From Lysinibacillus odysseyi 34hs-1 = NBRC 100172 (GTDB taxonomy: Bacteria; Bacillota; Bacilli; Bacillales_A; Planococcaceae): 56,215 nucleotides of DNA. Location: contig NZ_BCVX01000018.1 in the NCBI RefSeq assembly GCF_001591965.1, positions 1-56,215 of the forward strand. Reading direction: 5' to 3'. Position numbers and translations under genes: made by a program. Below the pieces are notes generated by a model, which saw only the letters and a program-made list of their open reading frames with translations, searched no databases and had not been told where the DNA came from. Position 1 is the first letter of the stretch. Each line of letters opens with the position of its first letter. Shown piece by piece: positions 1 through 10,362 of this stretch.

Positions 1-32
1 TTTCGCCGCCGCTCGTTAGCAGCAACTTTTAT

Positions 33-61
33 ATATTAACACTTATTAATTTAAGTGTCAA
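33..61 (-). promoter_or_regulatory. rRNA-type promoter, proximal copy
   Basis: On the minus strand TTGACA (61-56) is separated by 17 nt from TAATAT (38-33). An A/T-rich block precedes the -35, like an UP element. A G lies about 7 nt after the -10, which fits GTP-initiated Bacillus rRNA promoters (known family behaviour; assignment inferred). It points out of the window. Confidence 0.7.
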
Positions 62-117
62 TAACTTTTTTAAAAAGTTTCTTAAGTTACTTCGTTATTT
101 ACAACAGCAACTTTTAT

Positions 118-147
118 ATATTAACATCAACTCGCTTGTGAAGTCAA
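118..147 (-). promoter_or_regulatory. rRNA-type promoter, middle copy
   Basis: TTGACT (147-142), an 18-nt spacer and TAATAT (123-118) on the minus strand. From the -10 onward it shares a 22-bp exact repeat with the proximal promoter, 85 bp away. The same A/T block precedes the -35. Confidence 0.65.
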
Positions 148-199
148 TTACTTTTTTAAAAGTTTTTAAATCCTCTATCGCGTTTCAGCGACGTTTAAT

Positions 200-228
200 A
201 ATTTAACATAATTCCATCACAAACGCAA
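200..228 (-). promoter_or_regulatory. rRNA-type promoter, distal weak copy
   Basis: TTGCGT (228-223), a 17-nt spacer and TAAATT (205-200), again preceded by a CTTTTTAAAAAG-like block. It matches the consensus less well than the other two and may be a decayed third copy. Confidence 0.4.
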
Positions 229-485
229 CCCTTTTTAAAAAGATTTTTTAAATCTTTTTTTCGTTCACCTCACTCACTTTGCTCGCTAATTCTCTATCAC
301 TCTTCTTTTTTATATAGAAAAGTTACCGCAATCATTAGATCCTTATAAATTACTCGGTGTCGAAAGAGCATTTGCTGTCCTTCTTTACTTAACAATTATC
401 ACTCTCTATATCTGCCGGCAAACAACTTTTACCCTTTTATCATATTTATACAGAGCTAATAAGCTCTGCCTTACTCTCTCAAATG

Positions 486-516
486 AAAAAGGAAGCCGCA
501 GGGTAGTGCGGCTTCC
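486..516 (-). terminator. lysS terminator
   Basis: A stem of GGAAGCCGCA against TGCGGCTTCC is followed on the minus strand by a T run (490-486), about 70 nt after the lysS stop codon. Confidence 0.85.
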
Positions 517-587
517 GATAGTTTCTCTATTTAGTCATCGAGGAAATCCTTCTTCTCTTTTAACGGAAACTACTTCTACTTATTTTA

Positions 588-2093
<1,506 letters not shown>

Positions 2094-2200
2094 CTATTTC
2101 ATGATCCGCAGGTTTGCGGTACATTTTGTCCATAATTTCTTATTGTACACAAATTTACGTGTGTATTCATCACTTTCGGACTATTTCTGAATAAATTATC

Positions 2201-2356
2201 AAAAAAGGAGCGTCCTAGAAGACTGTCGGGGACGCCTCCTTTATGACATAGATGGTGGCATATTGATGCAACTACCGTATAAGCAATATTTTATAGCGGA
2301 TATTTACCATGGAAAAAGGCTGTGTTAAAAGTCAACACAACTTTTAACACAGCCCT
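2201..2356. repeat. Dispersed two-hairpin element, copy A
   Basis: Hairpin 1 (2203-2242, arms related to AAAGGAGGCGTCC/GGACGCCTCCTTT) is followed by about 75 nt and then hairpin 2 (2318-2354, arms GGCTGTGTTAAAAGT/ACTTTTAACACAGCC). The whole unit aligns, on the same strand, with 47451-47609. The spacer is conserved too, for example AAGCAATATTTTATAGCG against AAGCAGTATTCTATAGCT. Confidence 0.65.
2312..2354 (-). terminator. dusB terminator (hairpin 2 of repeat copy A)
   Basis: A 15-bp stem, GGCTGTGTTAAAAGT paired with ACTTTTAACACAGCC, is followed by a T run on the minus strand (2317-2313), 19 nt after the dusB stop. Confidence 0.8.
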
Positions 2357-2372
2357 CTTTCTTATATGGCAC

Positions 2373-3392
2373 CTACTGTACCATAAGTTCCGTTTCTCGT
2401 GTTTCATATTCCGCTACTACACCTGTTAATAATGCACGCAGCTCGACCGCTGTTTCCGTCTGATTAATGGCATTACGGATTTTTCCATTTCCACGGATGC
2501 CTTTCAGATACCATGAAGCATGCTTACGCATCTCACGGACCGCCACTGTTTCACCCTTCAATTGGAGCAAGCGTTCAAAATGCAGAAGACATACATCAAT
2601 CTTTTCTGCTGCTGAAGGCTCTTCTTTTAACTCGCCTGTTTCAAGATATTGTACCGTCCGATAAATCATCCATGGATTTCCCAATGCAGCCCGACCAATC
2701 ATCACTGCATCTACACCTGTTGTTTCCAGCATGCGTTTTGCATCCTGCGGCGTTTCTACATCTCCATTACCAAGTACCGGGATGCCGACGTTCTCTTTCA
2801 CTTGCTTGATCATATTCCAATCGGCCTTGCCTTCATACATTTGTACGCGTGTGCGTCCATGCACAGCTACTGCTGCGGCACCGGCACGTTCTACTGCCTG
2901 GGCATTTTCGATAGCAAAAATATGCTCATCATCCCAACCGATCCGCATTTTAACAGATACCGGTTTTTTCACTGCATCTACAACAGCCGCTACCATTTCA
3001 TAAACTTTATTAGGATCTAATAAAAGACGTGCGCCGGCTTCACATTTTATAATTTTATTTACCGGACAGCCCATATTAATATCAATAATGTCTGCTGGTG
3101 TATGCTGATCCACATATTTTGCAGCCTCTACCAGTGTTTCTTTGTCGCCGCCAAAAATCTGTAGAGACAGCGGATTTTCCCGTTGATCGATATAAAGCAT
3201 GTCCAAAGTTTTTTGATTACGCTGTACAAGCCCTTTGTCGCTAATCATCTCCGCATAGACCAGCCCTGCACCGAATTCTTTTACCGTAAGACGGAAAGCC
3301 GAATTACAAATGCCGGCCATGGGTGCCAATACAACACGATTATCCATTACGATATGTGCTATTTGGAACGGCTTTTGTTCGTTCATCATCAT
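2373..3392 (-). CDS. dusB: tRNA-dihydrouridine synthase
   Basis: FMN-dependent reductase that converts specific tRNA uridines to dihydrouridine. TIM-barrel landmarks are APMAG near residue 24, NMGCP with the catalytic Cys at about 109, KMRIGW, VHGRTR and the phosphate-binding GNGD. A C-terminal helical tRNA-binding domain follows. Three consecutive ATG codons (3392, 3389, 3386) follow the Shine-Dalgarno AGGAGG; 3392 is used here and 3389 is equally possible. The longer frame to 3416 would overlap the upstream regulator and is rejected. It is the yacF orthologue, between yazB and lysS as in B. subtilis. Confidence 0.95.
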   Translation of the reverse strand: MMMNEQKPFQIAHIVMDNRVVLAPMAGICNSAFRLTVKEFGAGLVYAEMISDKGLVQRNQKTLDMLYIDQRENPLSLQIFGGDKETLVEAAKYVDQHTPADIIDINMGCPVNKIIKCEAGARLLLDPNKVYEMVAAVVDAVKKPVSVKMRIGWDDEHIFAIENAQAVERAGAAAVAVHGRTRVQMYEGKADWNMIKQVKENVGIPVLGNGDVETPQDAKRMLETTGVDAVMIGRAALGNPWMIYRTVQYLETGELKEEPSAAEKIDVCLLHFERLLQLKGETVAVREMRKHASWYLKGIRGNGKIRNAINQTETAVELRALLTGVVAEYETRETELMVQ

Positions 3393-3408
3393 TATGTCCT
3401 CCTGGAAG

Positions 3409-3612
3409 TTATTCACCGATTAGTTCCTGAACATCTATATGGAGTTCGTCTGCAATTTTTTGAAGCTGTTCAGCCGTCGGTATCTTCTCGCCGCGTTCCA
3501 TGCGTCCCAAGAGAGTTGTGGAAACGCCGATCCGCTTTGCGAACTCCACTTGCTGGATTCTTTTTAACTTCCGGAACGCACGAATTCTTCTGCCGTAACG
3601 CTCTTCTTCCAC
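3409..3612 (-). CDS. yazB: Small XRE-family helix-turn-helix protein (YazB-like)
   Basis: A 67-aa protein that is almost entirely one XRE/Cro helix-turn-helix domain (about residues 6-64, with QVEFAKRIGVS as the first helices and LGRMERGEKIP as the recognition region). It starts with GTG and overlaps the end of folK by 49 bp in another frame, so it is translationally tied to the folate operon. The same gene sits at this position in B. subtilis. Its targets are unknown. The domain is clear; the symbol rests on synteny. Confidence 0.85.
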   Translation of the reverse strand: MEEERYGRRIRAFRKLKRIQQVEFAKRIGVSTTLLGRMERGEKIPTAEQLQKIADELHIDVQELIGE

Positions 3613-4085
3613 TGCACGACGCCTTCTTTCTGTATATCTAGTGATGCAAGCGCTTCGTGCGCTTGGCGTAATTGTTCCGTTGCAGGAGTGCTTATCTCCA
3701 TTAACGGTACAAGGACAAACGCCCTTTCGAACATACGTTCATGCGGCACAATTAGGCTATCTGTTTCAATATTTTCTTGATTATATAGCAAAATGTCAAG
3801 GTCAATGATCCGGGGGCCCCATCGAAACTCTCGTATACGCCCCAGCTCCTGCTCTGTTTTTTGGCATAACCGGAGCATCCCATCCGGTGGTAAATCCGTT
3901 GTAAGACGTACAGCAATATTTAAAAAAGCAGCTTGGTCGGTGAAGCCTACCGGCGCTGTTTCATAAACAGATGAAACTTCTTCCACTGTTATATTTTCTG
4001 CTTCCATTAGTAACTTTACTGCTAGTTTTAAATTAGCTTCTCTATCACCCATATTAGTACCAATTGATAAATACACCGTATTCAT
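3564..4085 (-). CDS. folK: 6-hydroxymethyl-7,8-dihydropterin pyrophosphokinase
   Basis: Transfers pyrophosphate from ATP to 6-hydroxymethyl-dihydropterin, making the pterin substrate of FolP. HPPK landmarks are SIGTNMGDR near the N-terminus, YETAPVGF, and the signature RWGPRIIDLDIL around residues 88-99, whose Asp residues bind magnesium. The length of 173 aa is usual. It overlaps folB by 4 bp (ATGA), indicating translational coupling, and its own 3' end is overlapped by the XRE gene. Confidence 0.96.
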   Translation of the reverse strand: MNTVYLSIGTNMGDREANLKLAVKLLMEAENITVEEVSSVYETAPVGFTDQAAFLNIAVRLTTDLPPDGMLRLCQKTEQELGRIREFRWGPRIIDLDILLYNQENIETDSLIVPHERMFERAFVLVPLMEISTPATEQLRQAHEALASLDIQKEGVVQWKKSVTAEEFVRSGS

Positions 4086-4450
4086 TGAAATATACCTCGC
4101 ACAATCTCTACCGCTACTTCTTTATAATGTCCCGGAATTGGAGGGTCAGGCTTGATAATTTCCACCCGGCAGCCCTTTACTTGTCCTTCGTATTGGGACA
4201 GCACACGGCTTGCTACTGCTTCTGCCACTGCTTCGATCAGTTTAAAGGGCTTTCCTTCAATAACTTCCCTACAAATGTCGTATACGCCTACATAGCTGAC
4301 CGTGTTGTCTAGGTTGTCTGTCTTCCCGGCTTGCTGTAGATCAACCGCTAATGATACGGAGGCACGAAAACGCTGCCCCAGTACTGTTTCCTCTGGCAAG
4401 ACACCGTGGTACCCAAAAAACTGCATTTCTCTTAAATGAATATAATCCAT
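4082..4450 (-). CDS. folB: Dihydroneopterin aldolase
   Basis: Cleaves 7,8-dihydroneopterin to 6-hydroxymethyl-dihydropterin and glycolaldehyde. This 122-aa tunnelling-fold protein shows the conserved FGYHGVLPEE near the N-terminus, a Tyr in the NTVSYVGVYD region and the catalytic Lys in VEIIKPDPPIPG. A GGAGAGG ribosome binding site precedes the ATG. It lies between folP and folK in the folate operon. Confidence 0.96.
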   Translation of the reverse strand: MDYIHLREMQFFGYHGVLPEETVLGQRFRASVSLAVDLQQAGKTDNLDNTVSYVGVYDICREVIEGKPFKLIEAVAEAVASRVLSQYEGQVKGCRVEIIKPDPPIPGHYKEVAVEIVRGIFQ

Positions 4451-4465
4451 AGTTAACCTCTCCTC

Positions 4466-5329
4466 TTAATGGCGGGGAGCAAGCTCGCCTTCCACTGTAA
4501 ATTTGCCGACAAGGGCATCGATCATCTTTACGGTGCGAGAGACTTCTTTCACATCATGAACACGCATTATATGACAGCCCTTCATCACCCCATAAGCACA
4601 AGTCGCAGCCGTTCCTTCGACACGCTCATCTACAGGCAGATCTAAAATTGAGCCAATCATCCGTTTACGGGACGTCGCCAATAAAACGGGATAGCCCATA
4701 GCAGATAACTCGTCTAAGCGCTGCATCGTTTCAATACTTTGCTCTAAATTTTTTGCAAAGCCAATACCGGGATCTAATATAATATGACAATCAGGCACGC
4801 CGGCCCGTTTCGCAATCGCAATGCTCCCCTTAAGGTCTTTTATAAAATCTGCCCAGTAATGACTGTACAATTCATTTTGACGGTTATGCATCAAAATAAT
4901 GGGTACATTATACGCCGCTGCTACGGCCGCCATGGCAGGATCTGCCTTAGCACCCCAAATATCATTTATCATGTGAGCGCCGGCCTCGACTGCTGCACGG
5001 GCTACAGCCGGTTTGTACGTATCAATAGAAATAATGGCAGGCACTTCACGTAGTAATGCCTTAATGACTGGTACTACTCTGTTGATTTCCTCTTCATCGG
5101 AAATACGTTCATAGCCCGGTCGTGTAGATTCGCCGCCAACATCGATGATTTTCGCTCCGTCCGCTACCATTTTCTTTGCCTGTTTTACTGCAGCTTCTAC
5201 TGTATTATATTTGCCGCCGTCCGAAAAGGAATCCGGTGTTATATTTAGGATTCCCATAATAAAAGTCTCTTTTGTATAGTCTAATGTTATACCATTCAAT
5301 ATAAGTGGTTTCGGATAGTGTTGTAGCAT
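4466..5329 (-). CDS. folP: Dihydropteroate synthase
   Basis: Condenses p-aminobenzoate with 6-hydroxymethyl-dihydropterin pyrophosphate; this family is the sulfonamide target. Signatures are MGILNITPDSFSDGG near residue 25, DVGGESTRPG, SIDTYKP, NDIWG, and LATSRKR towards the C-terminus. The frame runs open to 5413, but the N-terminal 28 residues of that frame overlap pabC. The ATG at 5329 follows AAAGGGAG at correct spacing and begins MLQHYPK, so it is chosen (287 aa). Confidence 0.96.
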   Translation of the reverse strand: MLQHYPKPLILNGITLDYTKETFIMGILNITPDSFSDGGKYNTVEAAVKQAKKMVADGAKIIDVGGESTRPGYERISDEEEINRVVPVIKALLREVPAIISIDTYKPAVARAAVEAGAHMINDIWGAKADPAMAAVAAAYNVPIILMHNRQNELYSHYWADFIKDLKGSIAIAKRAGVPDCHIILDPGIGFAKNLEQSIETMQRLDELSAMGYPVLLATSRKRMIGSILDLPVDERVEGTAATCAYGVMKGCHIMRVHDVKEVSRTVKMIDALVGKFTVEGELAPRH

Positions 5330-5342
5330 CTTTATTCTCCCT

Positions 5343-6179
5343 TTATCCATTGAAAATTTGTGCAAGATAGGCATCATGCAGCCGGTTGTAAACCGGGCCT
5401 GTATGCCCCTCAAAAATCACTCCACCTATTCGGTCAATCGGTACAAGTTCCTGTACCGCATTTGTCACAAAGCACTCCTCCGCCTGTTCAAGTGCCGCCG
5501 ATTTATAATTCCCCTCTTTTACAATGATGCCTAGGCTAGCAGCAATATCCATTACAGCACCCCTTGTAATACCTCCTAAAATACCAGTCGATAAAGACGG
5601 TGTATAAAGTATATCATTTTTCACCCAGAAGATATTTGACGTGATACCTTCTGCCACAAAGCCGTCTTTTGTCAGGAAAAACCCTTCATAATCAGCCAAA
5701 TTAGGCACCTCAAAACGGGCAAGAACATTATTGCCGTAGTGATGGCTTTTAAAGCGGTTTGCACTTTCTGCTGTGTTACGGGGGGTTTTTAACCAAATAG
5801 CTTCCTTATTTTTTCCGCGCGGACGCTCAAGTAAAGGTTTACGAAAGAGAATGACGGTAGGCTCTGTATAACTCGTTGGCTGCAAGCCGATCTCATGGGG
5901 CCCGGCTGATACATTCAGACGAAAATAACCTTCCCCTCCCACGGCTTCATTCAGCCGTTCGATAACTGTACGAAACTCTTTTATCGTATAGGGCATATGA
6001 ATATGGAAATGATGTAGTGCTGTTTCTAAACGCTCCAAATGCTCCTGTAAAAATGGTACTTTACCTTCATATGTACGAAAGGTTTCAAAAAAGCCGACTC
6101 CGTATAAAAAGCCGTGATCAAATGGCGAAATAAGTATTTCAGTAGAATCTATATATTCTCCGTTCATCCAACAAAGCAT
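5343..6179 (-). CDS. pabC: Aminodeoxychorismate lyase
   Basis: PLP fold-type IV enzyme that releases pyruvate from aminodeoxychorismate to give p-aminobenzoate. Visible are FDHGFLYG near residue 24, the Schiff-base Lys in RFKSHHYGNN around residue 143, and the cofactor-binding EGITSNIFW and TGILGGITR. A GTG at 6188 lies inside the AAGGAG ribosome binding site, so the ATG at 6179 (MLCWMNGEY) is preferred. Class IV transaminases are close relatives, but the pabA/pabB neighbours settle the role. Confidence 0.93.
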   Translation of the reverse strand: MLCWMNGEYIDSTEILISPFDHGFLYGVGFFETFRTYEGKVPFLQEHLERLETALHHFHIHMPYTIKEFRTVIERLNEAVGGEGYFRLNVSAGPHEIGLQPTSYTEPTVILFRKPLLERPRGKNKEAIWLKTPRNTAESANRFKSHHYGNNVLARFEVPNLADYEGFFLTKDGFVAEGITSNIFWVKNDILYTPSLSTGILGGITRGAVMDIAASLGIIVKEGNYKSAALEQAEECFVTNAVQELVPIDRIGGVIFEGHTGPVYNRLHDAYLAQIFNG

Positions 6180-6184
6180 TGTTT

Positions 6185-6760
6185 TCACTCCTTGCAGTAT
6201 AACGTAATGAACTCATTCAGCAGCTGTTTTCCGTCCTCTGTCATGATGGACTCCGGGTGATACTGCACACCCTCAATCGCATATTCTTTATGGCGGAGAC
6301 CCATAATTTCCCCCTCCTCTGTCCATGCTGTAATTTCCAGGCAGTCAGGAAGTGAATCACGTTCTACAATAAGTGAATGATAGCGTGTTGCTGTAAAAGG
6401 ATTACTATTCTTCGCATGAAGACCAATACCTGCATGCTGCACAGGGGACGTTTTGCCATGCATTAACCGTTCAGCCCGTATTACCTTGCCGCCAAACACC
6501 TGGGCAATTGCCTGATGCCCTAGACAGACGCCAAGAATCGGAACCTTCCCGGCAAAATATTCAATAATGCGTAAGCTTTCCCCTGCCTCATTCGGTGTAC
6601 ACGGACCAGGCGAAATGACGAGCATTTTTGGTGCCAGCCCCTCAATCTCTTCTAGTGTTACTTCATCATTACGCTTCACAAGCAATTCTTCCCCTAATTC
6701 TCCTAAATACTGCACAAGATTATAAGTAAAGGAATCATAGTTGTCGATCATTAAAATCAT
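6185..6760 (-). CDS. pabA: Aminodeoxychorismate/anthranilate synthase glutamine amidotransferase subunit
   Basis: Class I glutaminase that supplies ammonia to PabB. The nucleophile elbow GVCLGHQ is near residue 79, and the His/Glu of the triad are in YHPES. The motifs DNYDSFTYN and [11 protein letters not shown] are also present. The ATG at 6760 overlaps the pabB stop by 4 bp (ATGA) and follows GGAGGGAG; the longer frame to 6796 lies inside pabB. In B. subtilis this subunit serves both folate and tryptophan synthesis; whether that holds here cannot be judged from the window. Confidence 0.95.
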   Translation of the reverse strand: MILMIDNYDSFTYNLVQYLGELGEELLVKRNDEVTLEEIEGLAPKMLVISPGPCTPNEAGESLRIIEYFAGKVPILGVCLGHQAIAQVFGGKVIRAERLMHGKTSPVQHAGIGLHAKNSNPFTATRYHSLIVERDSLPDCLEITAWTEEGEIMGLRHKEYAIEGVQYHPESIMTEDGKQLLNEFITLYCKE

Positions 6761-8172
6761 TGTTTTACTCCCTCCGCCATCGCTTTGGCCTGCCACATCG
6801 CTTTTGCCTTGTTAAGTGACTCGATAAATTCATTTGCGGGGATGGAATCAATGACAATCCCTGCTCCCGCCTGGATATAAGCGAGGCCGTCTTTAATAAA
6901 GGCCGTCCGTATTACAATATTGAGCTCCATGTCTCCTGTGTAGCCGATCCAGCCGATGGAACCTGTATAAAGACCCCTGCGGACAGGCTCAAGCTCCTCG
7001 ATAATTTCCATCGTACGGATTTTAGGTGCACCTGTAATGGTTCCACCCGGGAACATGGCACGAATGACATCTGTATTCGTTTTTCCTTCTGCCAATTGCC
7101 CACGAACATTTGATACGATATGCATCACATGGGAATAGCGTTCAATAACCATAAATTCATTTACCTCGACCGTCCCATAGGCTGATACTTTCCCAAGGTC
7201 ATTCCGCTCCAAATCCACCAGCATAACATGCTCTGCCCGTTCTTTTTCATGGTGGATCAGTTCATTTGCCAGTACTATATCCTCTTTATCTGATTTGCCA
7301 CGCGGACGTGTACCCGCAATTGGCCGAGTTGAAAGTTCTTTACCGTCCCGCTTGATCAGCAGCTCAGGAGATCCGCTTACAACGGCAAACTCCTCATGGG
7401 CAATTAATGCCATATAAGGCGAGGGGTTAAACGAGCGGACTGCCTCATACATCGTTATTGGTGTCGTATGAAGCTGCTTTGCCTGGCGGACCGAAAGATT
7501 AACCTGAAAGACATCTCCCTGCCCGATATATTGCTGGATCTTTCGCACTGCCTCCTCAAAGGAAAATCCGGAAAATGATACGGTCAGCTCGCTTTCATCG
7601 GGCTTTACCTCTACGGCTTGTTCCTGTCCAAATAGGCGCTCCTGTTGTCCTGTTTCCGCACACTTTTGCCAATGTGCTGCCCATGCTTCCAAATTTTTAA
7701 GGCTGGACGGTAATTTCATTAATGTTACAATATCATTCTTTACATCATGTACTGCCCATGCATCAAATAAATAGAAGAATAGATCTGGAATGTGCAGATC
7801 ATCTTCTGCTAATTCCGGCAATATTTCAATCTTCCTTACATAATCATAGGAGATAAAGCCAATTGCCCCGCCCTGAAATACAGGGAGCTGCATGTCCCGC
7901 CCTACTTTGTACTCGTCAACAAGCGCTTCGAGCTGTGCAAGTGCCTCTCCTCTTCTTACTTCTGTCTCCCCGTCATGCCATCGGATATGTAGACCTTCTT
8001 CTTGTGAAGTAGCTGTCGCAAACGGCTGAAGTGCAGCAATTGAATAATGACCGCCTCTTCCACTCTCCAAAAAGGCATATTCTCTTTCATTTTGGATTTG
8101 TTGTTTGAAGCTATAAAAAAAAGCATCCTTTGTCATTGAAAATGAAAATGTTTCTACTTTTAGTGCCGTCAT
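6757..8172 (-). CDS. pabB: Aminodeoxychorismate synthase component I
   Basis: Chorismate-binding enzyme that makes aminodeoxychorismate with PabA. The C-terminal chorismate domain shows [37 protein letters not shown] and IQAGAGIV. E. coli PabB carries a Lys in PIKGT; here the residue is Ala, as in TrpE and in a subset of PabB proteins. The operon context (pabA, pabC, folP) still favours folate over anthranilate synthesis. The ATG at 8172 follows GGAGG; the longer frame to a TTG is not needed. It is the first gene of the folate operon. Confidence 0.92.
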   Translation of the reverse strand: MTALKVETFSFSMTKDAFFYSFKQQIQNEREYAFLESGRGGHYSIAALQPFATATSQEEGLHIRWHDGETEVRRGEALAQLEALVDEYKVGRDMQLPVFQGGAIGFISYDYVRKIEILPELAEDDLHIPDLFFYLFDAWAVHDVKNDIVTLMKLPSSLKNLEAWAAHWQKCAETGQQERLFGQEQAVEVKPDESELTVSFSGFSFEEAVRKIQQYIGQGDVFQVNLSVRQAKQLHTTPITMYEAVRSFNPSPYMALIAHEEFAVVSGSPELLIKRDGKELSTRPIAGTRPRGKSDKEDIVLANELIHHEKERAEHVMLVDLERNDLGKVSAYGTVEVNEFMVIERYSHVMHIVSNVRGQLAEGKTNTDVIRAMFPGGTITGAPKIRTMEIIEELEPVRRGLYTGSIGWIGYTGDMELNIVIRTAFIKDGLAYIQAGAGIVIDSIPANEFIESLNKAKAMWQAKAMAEGVKQ

Positions 8173-8244
8173 AAGAACCTCCAATTTTTTCGCAATTACT
8201 TACTATTAAACTCGAAATTGGAGAAGAAAGCTAATAAGAGTCAA

Positions 8245-8273
8245 CAAAAAAGCGCAACGATTTCTCGCTGCGC
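8245..8273 (-). terminator. cysK terminator
   Basis: The stem GCGCAGCGA / TCGTTGCGC with a GAAA loop is followed by a T run on the minus strand (8251-8245), just after cysK. Confidence 0.9.
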
Positions 8274-8295
8274 CCAGTCAAAGTTCCTCTTCTTA

Positions 8296-9231
8296 TTAAT
8301 CCTCGAATTGGTATAGAGGTGTAGATAAGTAACGCTCACCATTTGATGGTACGATAGCTAATACATTTTTGCCTGCACCTAAACGTTTCGCTGCTTCGAT
8401 TGCCGCATAAATCGCTGCACCTGAAGAAATACCAGCTAGAATTCCCTCTTCGCGCGCTACTTTGCGAGCATTTTCAAATGCTACTTCATTCTCAACAGGG
8501 AATACAGAATCATAGATCTCTGTATCTAATACTTCCGGCACGAAACCTGCCCCGATTCCTTGAATTTTGTGCGGACCAGGATTACCGCCTGAAAGAACTG
8601 GAGAGTCTTTTGGTTCTACAGCAATAATTTCAATATTAGGGTATTTCTCTTTTAACACGACACCTGCACCTGTAATTGTACCGCCCGTCCCGATACCCGC
8701 TACAAATGCATCAAGCTGTAATCCTTCTGATTCAAATGCTTCTACTATCTCTGGACCAGTTGTTAAACGGTGAATTTCTGCATTTGCTGGGTTTTTGAAT
8801 TGCTGTGGCAAGAAGTAGCCTTCTGAAGCGGCTAGTTCCTCTGCTTTTGCAATAGCGCCCTTCATACCTTCCGGGCCAGGAGTTAATACTAGCTGAGCAC
8901 CATAAGCACGTAATAAGTTGCGGCGCTCTAAAGACATTGTTTCCGGCATAACAAGAATTGCTTTGTATCCTTTTGCAGCAGCGATCATGGCAAGACCGAT
9001 TCCTGTATTACCTGATGTCGGCTCAATAATTGTACCGCCCGGTTGTAATGTACCGTCTTTCTCAGCTGCTTCGATCATCGCTAATGCAAGGCGGTCTTTT
9101 ACTGATGAACCAGGGTTAAAGTACTCTAATTTTACATATACAGTACCTTCGTTTTCCCCTGTTGCATGGTTTAGTTTTACAATTGGTGTACGACCAACTA
9201 AATCCGCAACGGAATTTGCTAATTTGCTCAT
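8296..9231 (-). CDS. cysK: Cysteine synthase (O-acetylserine sulfhydrylase)
   Basis: PLP enzyme that makes cysteine from O-acetylserine and sulfide. The Schiff-base Lys is in NPGSSVKDR near residue 44. The phosphate loop GTGGTITG, the TSGNTGIG substrate loop and the C-terminal SSGAA are present; 311 aa is typical. The ATG at 9231 (MSKLANSV) follows AGAGAGG; the longer frame is rejected. It is transcribed from its own promoter and closed by its own terminator, so it is separate from the folate operon next to it. Confidence 0.96.
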   Translation of the reverse strand: MSKLANSVADLVGRTPIVKLNHATGENEGTVYVKLEYFNPGSSVKDRLALAMIEAAEKDGTLQPGGTIIEPTSGNTGIGLAMIAAAKGYKAILVMPETMSLERRNLLRAYGAQLVLTPGPEGMKGAIAKAEELAASEGYFLPQQFKNPANAEIHRLTTGPEIVEAFESEGLQLDAFVAGIGTGGTITGAGVVLKEKYPNIEIIAVEPKDSPVLSGGNPGPHKIQGIGAGFVPEVLDTEIYDSVFPVENEVAFENARKVAREEGILAGISSGAAIYAAIEAAKRLGAGKNVLAIVPSNGERYLSTPLYQFED

Positions 9232-9284
9232 GAAACTCATCCTCTCTTTAATTCCTACCAAGTAAATAGGTTTTTATTAATTTC

Positions 9285-9314
9285 ATCTTACCAATTTCCT
9301 ATTACCTTTGTCAA
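9285..9314 (-). promoter_or_regulatory. cysK promoter
   Basis: TTGACA (9314-9309), an 18-nt spacer and TAAGAT (9290-9285). Downstream, GGTAGGAATT resembles part of a CymR site, but the full consensus does not fit, so CymR control is only a suggestion. Confidence 0.65.
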
Positions 9315-9361
9315 TGAAACACCTTACATTTCCTAGATATTTTTTCGGAAAATTCAAATAC

Positions 9362-9398
9362 AAAAGAAAGAAGTGAAGAACTCCCTTCACCTTCTTTC
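9362..9398 (-). terminator. Terminator after the PrsA-like gene
   Basis: AAGAAGGTGAA pairs with TTCACTTCTTT and is followed by TCTTTTGT. The T run is imperfect. Confidence 0.55.
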
Positions 9399-9402
9399 TG
9401 CT

Positions 9403-10362
9403 CTATTCTCCTTGCCCGTAAAACCATTCTGCCCCAAATTCCGACCAAAATACTTCCGGAGCAATCGTAGGGGATAGCTGCTCCATAGCAAGTTCCCTTG
9501 AGATATGGTCTTTTACCTCTTCATAAGAGAACGATTGGCCCTGCAATACATCTTTCATCTTTAGGATTGCATATCTGCCATCACTTAGTTTGACCGGCCT
9601 GCTAATTTCCTCAGGTTTTAAATCACTCACTGCTTTTAAAATAGCTGAATCAACCGATTCCTGGTCTTCTGTAATGTAGCCGATATCCCCGCCAAGGCTA
9701 GCAGAGGCAGTATCCAAGGAACGCTCACGAGCCAGCACAGAAAACTCCGAGCCGCTTTTCAGCTCTTCCTTCACACTTTCTGCTTCCCCTTTTGAAGAGA
9801 CGACAATCATACTTGTCCGATATGAGGTAGGAATATTGTATAAGGATTGGTTCTCCTCATAATATGTAGCTGCTTGTCCTTCTTCTATCAAAATATCCTT
9901 TGCCAGCACTTTTTCTAAAATAAGCTGGGCGCGTATTTTTTGCCGAAGCTGGGTATCCTTTAAATTTGCTGTATCAGTTGCATCTTGTGTCGATCGCAAA
10001 AGAGCGATTTCCAAATTAATTTCTTCATCGGTCACTTTAATATTATATTTCTTAGCCGCTTTTTCCATCACTGCTTCGTTCACCAAGTCCTGAAGCGTCT
10101 CTTTGCCATAGCGGCTTTCCATTTCACTCAACCATTCCTGGCGTGTAATTTTATCGCCATCAATCGAAGCAACGACTTCTCCTTCGCTTTGATCTTTATT
10201 AGATGGCCACACCCATAACATAAACCATACTAAGTTACCTAGCAATAAAATGCCCATTACAGCAAGAGCCGGCTTTGTTTTTAAACGTCGTTGTGTCAGC
10301 GGTACAGAATTCGGTGTGGGAGGTGTTTGTCTAGCACCGCTAGTTTTGTGTGTTGATTTCAT
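9403..10362 (-). CDS. yacD: Membrane-anchored parvulin-type peptidyl-prolyl isomerase (PrsA-like, YacD)
   Basis: A likely extracytoplasmic foldase. A basic Pro-rich N-terminus and one membrane segment (about residues 32-52, [19 protein letters not shown]) are followed by a SurA/PrsA-type helical domain (residues 65-165) and a rotamase domain (about 178-270, with [15 protein letters not shown] and GRYAILKM). There is no lipobox Cys, unlike PrsA. The start overlaps the hslO end by 23 bp and follows CAGGAG, so it is coupled to hslO. It sits as yacD does in B. subtilis, between hslO and cysK. Confidence 0.88.
   Translation of the reverse strand: MKSTHKTSGARQTPPTPNSVPLTQRRLKTKPALAVMGILLLGNLVWFMLWVWPSNKDQSEGEVVASIDGDKITRQEWLSEMESRYGKETLQDLVNEAVMEKAAKKYNIKVTDEEINLEIALLRSTQDATDTANLKDTQLRQKIRAQLILEKVLAKDILIEEGQAATYYEENQSLYNIPTSYRTSMIVVSSKGEAESVKEELKSGSEFSVLARERSLDTASASLGGDIGYITEDQESVDSAILKAVSDLKPEEISRPVKLSDGRYAILKMKDVLQGQSFSYEEVKDHISRELAMEQLSPTIAPEVFWSEFGAEWFYGQGE

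Larger units (their letters stand above)
1..587. other. Gene-free left margin: rRNA-type promoter region plus lysS terminator
   Basis: No coding region is visible here. The left 230 bases hold three tandem minus-strand promoters, each preceded by an A/T block of the form CTTTTTAAAAAG. A 22-bp segment is repeated exactly at 20-41 and 105-126 and covers the -10 region of two of them. The stretch 260-480 is AT-rich with no further signal seen. The lysS terminator is at 486-516. In B. subtilis lysS is followed by rRNA operons, so an rRNA operon just beyond the left edge is the likely target (inference). Confidence 0.6.

Noticed and set aside
20-126. The 22-bp direct repeat as a mobile-element or attachment site
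   Set aside because: The repeat coincides with the -10 regions of two tandem promoters, which explains it better.
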